From assembly GCF_963678635.1 (NCBI RefSeq), contig NC_087066.1:22725996-22789995 (forward strand): 64,000 nucleotides of DNA. Direction: 5' to 3'. The position numbers and the translations under genes are program-made. Positions 9,478 to 19,838 of this stretch are shown here, in pieces. The notes beneath the pieces were generated by a model. That model was not told the origin of the DNA and searched no databases. It saw nothing but the letters and a program-made list of their open reading frames with translations. Position 1 is the stretch's first letter; every line of letters starts with the position of its first letter. This stretch comes from Symsagittifera roscoffensis. Its lineage: Eukaryota; Xenacoelomorpha; Acoela; Convolutidae.

Positions 9478-9777
9478 ATTTATTGGATATATTAGGAAAC
9501 AGACTAGAAAACTACCTTCCAAATGCCTTATAAGCCCTTATATTTATTGAAGAAACCCATTATTATGATTATTGTTCCGACTTTCGATACAAAAGTAACG
9601 GAATATTTGTGCTCGGGTGGTTTTTTTTTTCTTCTAACAAATTTCGAGTTTTAACAAGCCATTTTTGACAAACTTTTTTTTTAATCATTCGAAAGGTATT
9701 GTTGTCCTGGGCTCAAATTTGAAAAGATATTTCACCTGTGACCTTTTTTTGTTAAGTTAAGGTTAAGGGGATTTAAA
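9478..9777 (-). repeat. Shared spacer S4 (between Penelope copies 1 and 2)
   Basis: Divergent but clear match to S1-S3: GGATATATTAGGAAACAGAC, the TTA-rich stretch, GTTCCGACTTTCGATAC, then GGGGATTTAAAGATTGCC. It is about 15 bp longer than S1-S3. Confidence 0.75.
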
Positions 9778-10572
9778 GATTGCCATTTTGGCCAATTTAT
9801 GACAATTAACGCGCGCTATTAACGCGTAAGCGGAGAGTTAATTCGTCTTAGAAATCGTTCCAAATTGGTTGAAACAAGGTTATTTGCCATAAATGATTTG
9901 TTACAAGCAGCGAAACCTATCTTTTTGTACTTATAATGGCGTGTGGGGGGTATTTTTATGAAAAATTTCAAATTTCAGTAAAAACAAATATCATTTTAAT
10001 TTTTTTACCATTATTTTTTTAATGTTAATATTGCCCCATAAAACTTAAAAGGCAGTCGGAACATTCAGGGCTTTGCCCTGATACGAGCAGTCTTGTTATT
10101 ATTATACTCGAATTGTGCTGCATTTATTTAGCGTTGATAAAGCACTATCCCACCTGTGCACGAACCGTCCTAAGACAAAAAAAAAACCTTTCAATTGGCC
10201 TTTCGTTTCATAGGTAAAAATTTCGTTCTTTGAGAAGCATTAAGCGACTGTACCAAACCCAGTTTGTGGTTTTTCGTAGGAGAGGATCGATGAGAGGTTG
10301 ACGCTCTAAAATTTTTTAACCTATAAATTTTAAACAACTGTAATTACATAATATAATTACGTAATCATGAATAAAATTTTCCTGTAAATTTCTGAGATTT
10401 TTTTAGTTTTTTGTTCTTTCATGGTTTTTAAATTTCGATTTGGGAATATTTTTAATTCTGACATGTCAGTTTTCTAATTTTTAGCCATGTTATACATAGA
10501 CTATAATTTTAGTGTTCCCGGCTCCTGAATTCATCTTCGGCCTCTCCCTCCAAATATGCAAAGCCTCTAGTG

Positions 10573-11027
10573 TCAGTAGCTTTTGAGTTCGGCTGTTTGA
10601 TCTATAATCTGTGACTTCAGCTCAGCAGTACCGCATACCTCCTTATTACATTCTAACAAGTGTTGCTCTACTGGGGAGTCCACTTTGCGGTGTTCTTCGA
10701 CCCTCGTGGCTAAATGTCGGACTGTCTGGCCGACATAGATGGAGTTACATCCACTACATGCAAGCTTGTACACCACTTTGGATATCAGTTCACGAGCAAA
10801 GGAAGTTATGAGGGATGGCAAGCATGTTTTCAATTTCATTGTTGTAAAAATTATTTGTGCCCCGGATATTAAGGCAAACCTTTGCAGCCAACATTTGAGA
10901 TGGATTGCCTCGATATTGCATTGTAAGAAGGGGCGGTGAGTCTTTCAACCATCTATCATTTGTCGGTTCTGATGCCTTCACCTTTAGATTTTTCTTTCCC
11001 TCAATGATCTTTTAACAGTTTCAAACA
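10573..11027 (-). pseudogene. Penelope copy 2: linker and GIY-YIG endonuclease
   Basis: Endonuclease core KVVYKLACSGC and IYVGQTVRHLATRVEEH is intact, followed by HLLECNKEVC, longer than in copy 1. The linker frame (10,981-10,790) still differs from the endonuclease frame, so the frameshift near 10,800 is shared by all copies. It was therefore present before the tandem duplication. Confidence 0.8.
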
Positions 11028-12071
11028 CTAACCTGTCAGGTCAATTTTTCGGATTTTGATTTTCAATCCATTGCTTCCAATTTTTTTCCAATGCCTGGTC
11101 AATATCTTCCCATATTGAGGTACTTCTGAAAACCCTATGAACCGTCCCTTCGATAACGTTTTTTTGTACTGCAAAGATGCGCAGCCTCTGAAATTTAAAA
11201 TGGTGCCGGTTTCAGTGGGGTTTTGGTACCAACCACATGTGACCATTTTTGCTGAATCCACGTTGACATTTTAGTTCAAAAAGGCCAAATTACCGTTACT
11301 ATCAAGTTCTTCTATCGTGAACTGCAAGTTTGGATGCAACTTATTGGCAGCCTCGAGAATTGCCCCAGGATCGCCCTTGACCGTTCTAACTATGTCGTCC
11401 ACATATCTAAGAAAAACTTTAACACCATTCACAGTCCGATCTGTTTCCTGTTGTTTTTTGCAAGTCATGCAATACCATACTGTTTCAACGATGTCTGCGT
11501 ATTCGGATTCCGATATGTTACCACACCACAAGTGGTACCAATTCAAACAAGCTTCGCATTCTACCCCTTTTGTCCAATATGTCACCTTTTTTTGACATCC
11601 AGGGCACACTTCCTTGTTACCCTCACTTAGCACAGTCAATTTTGGTACTTCTTTCTTTAGTGCAGGTTCATATTCTTTGAGCCACAAATTGGCCAAAACC
11701 AGTGCAAGGGAGGCGCCCCTTGCTAAACCGTCTTTTTGTACATACCACAAACCATTGCATTTAAAGTGTACCTTACTCACTGCAAAAATCAGTAGTTTTT
11801 TCATTAAACCGTCTTACTCACTGCAAAAATCAGTAGTTTTTTGTTAAACCGTCTTTTTGTACCACAAACCATTGCATTTAAAGTGTACCTTACTCACTGC
11901 CAAATTCAGTAGTTTTTTCTTAGTCTTGCGAGATGCTTCCGGAGGGTTGACTTGCTCAAATAATCTCCTCTGGGCTATTTCAACCGCTTCCTTGAGCGGG
12001 ACATTAGTGTACAAACTCTTTACATCAAGGGAGATTATACTCTCTTCAGAGTTCATATCAGTTTTTTCCAA
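11028..12071 (-). pseudogene. Penelope copy 2: reverse transcriptase with PHD finger
   Basis: SLDVKSLYTNVPL (12,071 side), then a junction at 11,805-11,843, DGLARGASLALVLANLWLK, a complete PHD finger at 11,458-11,606 (CPGC, CEAC, WYHLWC, VWYCMTC), FLRYVDDIV at 11,388-11,415, and the thumb. The junction holds two extra copies of a short stretch encoding KKLLIFAVSK, ending in AAGACGGTTTA, which shift the frame. A small insertion near 11,262-11,270 adds a stop after NLAFLN. The RT of this copy is therefore split, although its catalytic motifs are intact. Confidence 0.85.
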
Positions 12072-12320
12072 GAAAAGATATTTTAGCTCCGATCATTTTT
12101 TTTTGCCAATTTCTGGGAGTTTGAACAGTGCCAATTTGGCCATATGTTGGAATCAACGAAATTCTCAAACAAACAAGAGCAACGTTTGAACAAAAAGAAT
12201 CGTTCGTACTTCAAAAAATTCGACTTTCATCCAGTAAACAAAATTTTTGGCACCGAGTTATTCTTCCACATAAACAAATTGGCAGTCAAGTGAACATTTT
12301 TGGTGAAAGCTTCAAGAAAG

Positions 12321-12620
12321 AATTTATTGGATATATTAGGAAACAGACTAGAAAACTACCTTCCAAATGCCTTATAAGCCCTTATATTTATTGAAGAAAC
12401 CCATTATTATGATTATTGTTCCGACTTTCGATACAAAAGTAACGGAATATTTGTGCTCGGGTGGTTTTTTTTTTCTTCTAACAAATTTCGAGTTTTAACA
12501 AGCCATTTTTGACAAACTTGTTTTTTAATCATTCGAAAGGTATTGTTGTCCTGGGCTCAAATTTGAAAAGATATTTCACCTGTGACCTTTTTTTGTTAAG
12601 TTAAGGTTAAGGGGATTTAA
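12321..12620 (-). repeat. Shared spacer S5 (between Penelope copies 2 and 3)
   Basis: Differs from S4 by only one or two bases over 300 bp. It has the same role as S4, joining two Penelope units. Confidence 0.75.
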
Positions 12621-13414
12621 AGATTGCCATTTTGGCCAATTTATGACAATTAACGCGCGCTATTAACGCGTAAGCGGAGAGTTAATTCGTCTTAGAAATC
12701 GTTCCAAATTGGTTGAAACAAGGTTATTTGCCATAAATGATTTGTTACAAGCAGCGAAACCTATCTTTTTGTACTTATAATGGCGTGTGGGGGATATTTT
12801 TATGAAAAATTTCAAATTTCAGTAAAAACAAATATCATTTTAATTTTTTTACCATTATTTTTTTAATGTTAATATTGCCCCATAAAACTTAAAAGGCAGT
12901 CGGAACATTCAGGGCTTTGCCCTGATACGAGCAGTCTTGTTATTATTATACTCGAATTGTGCTGCATTTATTTAGCGTTGATAAAGCACTATCCCACCTG
13001 TGCACGAACCGTCCTAAGACAAAAAAAACCTTTCAATTGGCCTTTCGTTTCATAGGTAAAAATTTCGTTCTTTGAGAAGCATTAAGCGACTGTACCAAAC
13101 CCAGTTTGTGGTTTTTCGTAGGAGAGGATCGATGAGAGGTTGACGCTCTAAAATTTTTTAACCTATAAATTTTAAACAACTGTAATTACATAATATAATT
13201 ACGTAATCATGAATAAAATTTTCCTGTAAATTTCTGAGATTTTTTTAGTTTTTTGTTCTTTCATGGTTTTTAAATTTCGATTTGGGAATATTTTTAATTC
13301 TGACATGTCAGTTTTCTAATTTTTAGCCATGTTATACATAGACTATAATTTTAGTGTTCCCGGCTCCTGAATTCATCTTCGGCCTCTCCCTCCAAATATG
13401 CAAAGCCTCTAGTG

Positions 13415-13871
13415 TCAGTAGCTTTTGAGTTCGGCTGTTTGGTCTATAATCTGTGACTTCAGCTCAGCAGTACCGCATACCTCCTTATTACATTCTAACA
13501 AGTGTTGCTCTACTGGGGAGTCCACTTTGCGGTGTTCTTCGACCCTCGTGGCTAAATGTCGGACTGTCTGGCCGACATAGATGGAGTTACATCCACTACA
13601 TGCAAGCTTGTACACCACTTTGGATATCAGTTCACGAGCAAAGGAAGTTATGAGGGATGGCAAGCATGTTTTCAATTTCATTGTTGTAAAAATTATTTGT
13701 GCCCCGGATATTAAGGCAAACCTTTGCAGCTAACATTTGAGATGGATTGCCTCGATATTGCATTGTAAGAAGGGGCGGTGAGTCTTTCAACCATCTATCA
13801 TTTCTCGGTTCTGATGCCTTCGCCTTTAGATTTTTCTTTCCCTCAATGATCTTTTTAACACTTTCAAACAC
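13415..13871 (-). pseudogene. Penelope copy 3: linker and GIY-YIG endonuclease
   Basis: Same protein as in copy 2, with the GIY-YIG core IYVGQTVRHLATRVEEH. The linker is open over 13,632-13,871, in a different frame from the endonuclease (13,415-13,681). Only scattered substitutions separate it from copy 2. Confidence 0.8.
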
Positions 13872-14914
13872 TAACCTGTCAGGTCAATTTTTCGGATTTT
13901 GATTTTCAATCCATTGCTTCCAATTTTTTTCCAATGCCTGGTCAATATCTTCCCATATTGAGGTACTTCTGAAAACCCTATGAACCGTCCCTTCGATAAC
14001 GTTTTTTTGTACTGCAAAGATGCGCAGCCTCTGAAATTTAAAATGGTGCCGGTTTCAGTGGGGTTTTGGTACCAACCACATGTGACCATTTTTGCTGAAT
14101 CCACGTTGACATTTTAGTTCAAAAAGGCCAAATTACCGTTACTATCAAGTTCTTCTATCGTGAACTGCAAGTTTGGATGCAACTTATTGGCAGCCTCGAG
14201 AATTGCCCCAGGATCGCCCTTGACCGTTCTAACTATGTCGTCCACATATCTAAGAAAAACTTTAACACCATTCACAGTCCGATCTGTTTCCTGTTGTTTT
14301 TTGCAAGTCATGCAATACCATACTGTTTCAACGATGTCTGCGTATTCGGATTCCGATATGTTACCACACCACAAGTGGTACCAATTCAAACAAGCTTCGC
14401 ATTCTACCCCTTTTGTCCAATATGTCACCTTTTTTTGACATCCAGGGCACACTTCCTTGTTACCCTCACTTAGCACAGTCAATTTTGGTACTTCTTTCTT
14501 TAGTGCAGGTTCATATTCTTTGAGCCACAAATTGGCCAAAACCAGTGCAAGGGAGGCGCCCCTTGCTAAACCGTCTTTTTGTACATACCACAAACCATTG
14601 CATTTAAAGTGTACCTTACTCACTGCAAAAATCAGTAGTTTTTTCATTAAACCGTCTTACTCACTGCAAAAATCAGTAGTTTTTTGTTAAACCGTCTTTT
14701 TGTACCACAAACCATTGCATTTAAAGTGTACCTTACTCACTGCCAAATTCAGTAGTTTTTTCTTAGTCTTGCGAGATGCTTCCGGAGGGTTGACTTGCTC
14801 AAATAATCTCCTCTGGGCTATTTCAACCGCTTCCTTGAGCGGGACATTAGTGTACAAACTCTTTACATCAAGGGAGATTATACTCTCTTCAGAGTTCATA
14901 TCAGTTTTTTCCAA
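13871..14914 (-). pseudogene. Penelope copy 3: reverse transcriptase with PHD finger
   Basis: Motif A region at 14,914-14,687, duplicated junction at 14,648-14,686, motif B, PHD finger at 14,301-14,449 with all eight ligands, YVDD at 14,231-14,258, thumb to 13,871. Breaks are the same as in copy 2, so both descend from one already broken or mis-joined copy. Confidence 0.85.
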
Positions 14915-15074
14915 GAAAAGATATTTTAGCTCCGATCATTTTTTTTGCCAATTTCTGGGAGTTTGAACAGTGCCAATTTGGCCATATGTTGGAATCAACG
15001 AAATTCTCAAACAAACAAGAGCAACGTTTGAACAAAAAGAATCGTTCGTACTTCAAAAAATTCGACTTTCATCC

Positions 15075-15512
15075 TAGGTTACCCGATGCCTTGGCCCTAT
15101 CCGCATTTGCCTGGCTCATCTCAGATCTCAAGAGTCTCAGTTGGAAGCTGTGCACCGCTTGATCTGAAAAAAACCCGTTATCAGGCACGCGAAACCGTAA
15201 AAAATCTGGTATAATGTCGTTATCGAGACATTTTCTCACATATTTAATTCTCAGGAAACTGCTATTAAATTTAATAAAATGTTTCGAATAATCTAATACA
15301 AGTTTTCCTTTGCCCTGCGGCGTCCCTGCAATGGTTTCTTGGTATGTGCCGTATCCTTGAGAAAATGCCTGGCAGTTGGTCTCGATGGGACAGCACCACC
15401 CGTAGTGACTTCAACTCCAGTCCACTTGACTGGTGCAGTTGAAGATATTCTCTGAGGACCGCAGTATTCTGTCTCTTCCTTCTAGAGATAAGGCTACCAG
15501 TTGTTTTTATGA
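15075..15512. repeat. Dispersed repeat family F, copy 1
   Basis: Matches 19,222-19,838 over most of its length, with blocks such as CGGCGTCCCTGCAATGG, GGTCTCGATGGGACAGCACC and TTCTAGAGATAAG. Copy 1 lacks about 185 bp present in copy 2 (19,450-19,635). No coding potential is seen in either strand. Confidence 0.65.
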
Positions 15513-15514
15513 TC

Positions 15515-15580
15515 GCGCTTTTTTATCATCGCGCATTTTAGTTTATCATCGCGCATTTTATCATCGCGCATTTTAGTTTT
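15515..15580. repeat. Short tandem repeat of TTATCATCGCGCATTTTA
   Basis: Three close copies of an approximately 17-bp unit, followed by the start of the old Penelope endonuclease fragment. Confidence 0.7.
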
Positions 15581-15595
15581 GGGTCTTTCCTTCCA

Positions 15596-15742
15596 AATAG
15601 GTAAGGCTTCTAGAGTGAGTAGCTTGTGAGTAGTTGCCTGTTTGATCTACAATCTCTGACTTCAGCTCAGCAGTACCGCCTACCTCTTTATTGCATTCTA
15701 GCAAATGCTTTGTTAGTGGGGTATCTTCTTTGCGGTATAACA
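15596..15742 (-). pseudogene. Old Penelope copy: endonuclease C-terminal fragment
   Basis: Matches the C-terminal end of the endonuclease region (7,855-7,985) at the DNA level. It stops at GCGGT, where the family continues into the GIY-YIG core. The core itself is missing; the rest of this copy resumes at about 17,261. Confidence 0.65.
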
Positions 15743-15788
15743 TTCGCCCAGATAATACAGAGTGATGAAGCGTAGAAAAAGTACTTTT

Positions 15789-15917
15789 TGACGACTGGCA
15801 GGCGTCAGTTACCCTGGTTTTACTCGTTTTTAACCACCTAGACCTTGCCAGTTAGTTTCCTGCTCTGTTTAGGGCTAGGTCAGAAGTTACCAATTTTCGG
15901 CCATCAGTCAAACGACT
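15789..15917. repeat. ~128-bp repeat, copy R1
   Basis: Begins TTGACGACTGGCAGGCGTCA, a hairpin with stem TGACG/CGTCA, and ends near GTCAAACGACTT. Copies R2 and R3 lie at 18,207-18,472. R1 is followed by GGGTCTCAGATCCCCAGG, which also follows R3. Confidence 0.7.
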
Positions 15918-17260
15918 TCTAATCATGCAAAAAAAATATTATAGCTGGGTCTCAGATCCCCAGGCTACGTGATTACTCTTAAAAGCACGGCTGGAAATAC
16001 ATAATTTATTATGTTTTTAGTGACAGTTATATACTAAATCCATCAGAGATGGATTGACCCTTTCTTTTTTCCAACTACTCATGCTCTGAAATACTGTAGA
16101 AAGTTGGAGTCAATTAAACTATTCAGGGCATCACAGTAGTTAAAAATGTACGTTTAATAGTCTCACAATTGCACTACAGTCTCTGAGCACCGAGTCTCTA
16201 ATTCCGTCTTCTCTCAGAGATAACGTCGTTATCTCTCCAATCTCGTGGTACGGTAGGGTACGGATCCGCTCCGGATGTCCCACTGGACCTTCCTTTCTTC
16301 CGATCCACTTTAGCTAAGCGTCTTATCGTGTCTGGTTGTCACGATAAGAGGCTTCGTTTTCTCTTATTTTCTTATGTTCGTTTTCCGTCTTGTCAAATGG
16401 GCTGTATTCTTTGTTCTCGTTTTTGGTCAGAATGGTCGTTTTAATCAAAATGGTCGTTTCAATCGAATTGAAAAATTCCAGTTTCAATCGGAATTTTGAA
16501 AATTCAAAATTCTAGAATTTTTCTACCCTCCTTTTTGTAATGAACTCGATGCTAATGTCGATAATGTCTTTTTTCGTTCTCGTCGGAGGGTTCGACTGTG
16601 CCAATCCGGGGGAATGGCTCATACCCTCCGGACAGTCCCCTCAATGTCCCCATTGAACGCATAACTCCGAGTTAGCTACAAGTGGTGATGCAGTGTTCTA
16701 TAAACTCACCACGTGTCATAAATGGCATCGTACTACATCTCATTGCCTTCAAAAACTTCACAAAATATGCAATATGAGGAGTGTCCTAGATAAAGTTTCT
16801 TTTCTGACTTTCTACGTCATCACATCATAAAGTTTCATTTCCGCTCTTGCTGATTTAAAAAGGTTTGGGACTTGGCACGGCCACGCATCCGCTAAAATTA
16901 ACTTAGTGTTACTCGCAAAGTATAATCGTTCATATATGCTGTTGCCCATAATATTAAAATTAAGAAAATCTGTGGCTACGAAAGGTAATGAGGTAGTCAC
17001 CCTCCTCGAGTGAGCGTACCCAAACCCTACCAGATCGCCACAAAAGAATATGTGTCCTACACAGGTTAAAAACTCCATTCAGGTTTAAAAAGGTTAATAT
17101 ACTCATCTAAGACCTGCATAAATAAATAACATAAGCTAAAATTCTTCATTGCAATTCAACAATTGTAATAACAACTCCTAGCAGTACCAAAGTCTGGTAG
17201 GACCAAACATCAACAAAACAAAAACTTTCAAAGTTTCAATAATCAACCTTTGTTGAGTTT
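15918..17260. other. No recognisable gene; sequence separating two parts of the old Penelope copy
   Basis: No convincing coding sequence. It contains a perfect 10-bp inverted repeat around a single T at 16,216-16,236 (AGAGATAACG-T-CGTTATCTCT). The 88-codon minus-strand frame at 16,812-17,078 has no family resemblance. Confidence 0.5.
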
Positions 17261-18195
17261 TTCACGCACTTCACGCACTGCAACAATTAAGCTTTCACGT
17301 CTCTCCAGTTATACTCCGTGTCTCGTTTTCAAGTTTTGTTCCATTATTTGTGCTCCGGATATTTGCCGCACCTTTGCAGCTAACAGTTACGATGGATTAT
17401 CTCGATTTTGCATTGTCAAAATGGAATACTGATTTTCGAATCGATTATTTTCCAATGCCTTGTCAAAATGGAGCCTGGCTTAGGTACTTTTAAAAATCCG
17501 ATGGACCATCCTTTCAAAAACATTTCTTTTGTACAGCAAAAGTTCTCAGCCCATAAAAAAATGGTACCGGTATCTGTGGGTTTTTGGAACCACACACAGA
17601 CTTATATTTAAAACCAAAAAGGCCAAGTTATTGTTAGTATCAAGTTCTTCTAAATTAAGCTGCAAGTTTGAATGCAACTTATTAGCAGCCTCGAGTAATA
17701 CTCTAGGATCGCTCCTCACAGTTCTGACTATATCATCCGCATATCTTAAAAACAACTTTAACACCATTTTCATTCCGAACTGTTTCCTGCTTTTTTGCAC
17801 TTCCTGCAATAACAGACTGTTTCAGCGATGTTTGCGTAATCGAATTCCAGTTTGTTACCACACTCTGAGTGAAATCATATCAAGCAGGCTTCGCATTCTA
17901 CCACTTTATTTAAAAAAGTCACTTTTTTCTGACATCCAGGGCAGACTCCGTCGTTATCCACAATTAGCAACTTCAATTTTGTATTTCTTTAATCAACGCC
18001 TGTTCATATTCTTTAAGCAAGGAATTGGCCAGTATCACTTTTAGAAAGGCGCCTATTACTACACCGTACTTGTGTACATACCGCAAACCATTGCATTTAA
18101 TGTGTAGCTTACTTACGGCCAAACCTAGTAGTTTTTTCATAGTATTGCTAGATAGTTCTGGGGGATTGGATTGCTCGTACAGTCCCCTCATTGCT
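17261..18195 (-). pseudogene. Old Penelope copy: RT with relic PHD finger and linker
   Basis: 18,191-17,973 encodes the region before and including motif B (SNTMKKLLGLAVSKLHIKCN, ILANSLLKEYE). 17,795-17,944 keeps all eight PHD ligands (CPGC, CEAC, FHSEC, CYCRKC), although a stop replaces the Trp before His. 17,809-17,546 has FLRYADDIV (YADD instead of YVDD) and the thumb. 17,330-17,420 matches the linker region. Several frame changes make it non-functional. It is clearly older than the tandem copies, so the PHD insertion predates their divergence. Confidence 0.75.
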
Positions 18196-18206
18196 TTTTC
18201 AATTGA

Positions 18207-18472
18207 CGACTGGCAGCGTCAGTTACCCTAGTTATACTCGTTTTTAACCGTCTAGATCTAGCCAGTTAGTTTTCTGGTCTGTTCAGGGCTAAGTAAAAAG
18301 TTACCTTTCTTAAGACACCAGTCAAACAAATTTTGACGACTGGCAGACGTCAGTTAACCTAGTTCTACCCGTTTTTATCCGTCTAGACCTAGCCAGTTAG
18401 TTTTCTGGTCTGTTTAGGGCTAAGTAAAAAGTTACCTTTTTTAAGCCATCTGTCAAACGACTTTTGATCAGC
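18207..18472. repeat. ~128-bp repeat, tandem copies R2 and R3
   Basis: Two head-to-tail copies of the R1 repeat, each starting with the TGACG/CGTCA hairpin. They lie directly after the 5' end of the old Penelope fragment. The following GGGTCTCGGATCCCCAGACTACGG block is shared with R1. Confidence 0.75.
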
Positions 18473-19221
18473 TTTCGTTTACATGCGAAAATAACCACAT
18501 AGTTGGGTCTCGGATCCCCAGACTACGGCTAGGTTAAAAGAGCCTAGGTTTTTGCACCGCCGGTGATCTTTGCCTCTTATACAGCGCCTTGCTGATCTTG
18601 TCTTTCTTTTTCATGGAAAATAATTCTTCGCTTATGTCTTTTCATTTTTTATGACAGCCTTGAAAAACAGCTTCTTCTTCTCACTAACTTGCCCAGCCGC
18701 CAATAAGTTGTTCAGTTTCCTCTCAAAATGCCTACTCTTTCGTTTCACGAAAACCCAACCCTTTATTGAAAATAACTGCCAGAAGAACGTTTCCCTTCAA
18801 TTAATTTCTGGCTTTTTTGACTTCTTTGTCAGAGGGTGTCTGTTTCACATAATTAGCATATTTTTTTTGCTGCTGCATCATTCTCGCATAGTTTTTCTCC
18901 GGGTATTTTAATTATTTTCAGCTCACGCAAAAACTAACGATATCGGCAAGGAAATAAATTTCATTAGGCTTGTCCTGTACTGGATGTTTTTATCCGAAAT
19001 TTAAGACTTCTCGCATCAGCTGCCGGAAAATCACTTCTGAGTATTCTGACAGACCTGTCAACCAAGTTTTTGAATGGTCTATCCTGTCTTTCTGAAAGTT
19101 GTTCAAGCTTGTTCTTAATAAAATTTCCGACAGCCCACCTTGTTTGCAGGTTTGGTTAGAATATTAGGGAAGGCCACCACTTCTCATCTATAACCTTTCT
19201 GTCTACCTCCCTTGTCTTGGC
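18473..19221. other. No recognisable gene
   Basis: AT-rich sequence. A plus-strand frame at 18,651-18,911 is open for 86 codons but is low-complexity (Phe/Leu-rich) and resembles nothing I know. Confidence 0.4.
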
Positions 19222-19838
19222 TAGGTTAATTGATGCCTTAAAACTAACCGCAATCGCCTGGCTCAACTCAAATTTCAAGAGTCATAAAAGACAGCTGAGC
19301 ACCGTTTGATTTGAAAAAACACTGTTATCAGGAGAAAAAACCATATAAAATTTCGTATAGTGTCTGAGATTTATAAATCTCAGAAAAATACTCTTAATTT
19401 TATTACAATATTTTAGATAATCTAAGGCAAGTTTCCAGGTGACTTTTCTTCTCGGGACCAATCTGAGGAGTGGTGATGGCAGAAACATTACGGTAATCTC
19501 TTTGTTGCAGACCACTACCACTTAAGCTCATGTAGCACTCAGAAAAGAAAAAAATCCCCAACAGTATCTTACCACTTACTGGTTAATCGTTTCCTTCAAA
19601 ATTTTAAGCCAACGCCTCCGATCTCCGCGCTTTTGCTCGGCGGCGTCCCTGCAATGGCTTCTTGGTCTGTGCCTAAATCTTCGAGAAAAAGCCGGACGGG
19701 TGGTCTCGATGGGACAGCACCACTCGCAGTGACTTCAGTTTCAATTCACTGGACTGGTTCAGTTGGAGGTACTCTCTGAGGATCGCAGAGTTCTGTCACT
19801 TGCTTCTAGAGATAAGTCTACTGGTTGACCTTATGACG
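19222..19838. repeat. Dispersed repeat family F, copy 2
   Basis: Homologous to 15,075-15,512 in the same orientation, with an additional internal stretch at about 19,450-19,635. The two copies flank the old Penelope fragment and the 128-bp repeats. Confidence 0.65.

Larger units (their letters stand above)
9478..12320 (-). mobile_element. Penelope-like element, copy 2 (2,843-bp tandem unit)
   Basis: Nearly identical to 12,321-15,074 at an offset of 2,843 bp. It includes the spacer, 3' region, endonuclease, RT with PHD finger and the truncated 5' end. The head-to-tail arrangement is typical of Penelope-like elements, where a following partial copy forms a pseudo-LTR. The very high identity means either recent duplication or an assembly effect. 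Confidence 0.85.
12321..15074 (-). mobile_element. Penelope-like element, copy 3
   Basis: Repeats copy 2 almost base for base, including the junction duplications and the frameshifts. Its 5' end is at 15,074, where CGACTTTCATCC stops matching the other copies and unrelated sequence (CTAGGTTACCC) begins. This marks the outer 5' truncation point of the tandem array. Confidence 0.85.

Noticed and set aside
9284-9550. Plus-strand 88-codon frame, repeated at 12,128-12,394
   Set aside because: It spans the junction of two Penelope units, opposite to the element's coding strand, and shows no domain. Identity of the copies only reflects the tandem duplication.
15950-15975. tRNA-derived SINE promoter (B-box) in the GGGTCTCAGATCCCC block after the 128-bp repeats
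   Set aside because: The sequence does not contain the GTTCRANNC core and no A-box is found upstream.
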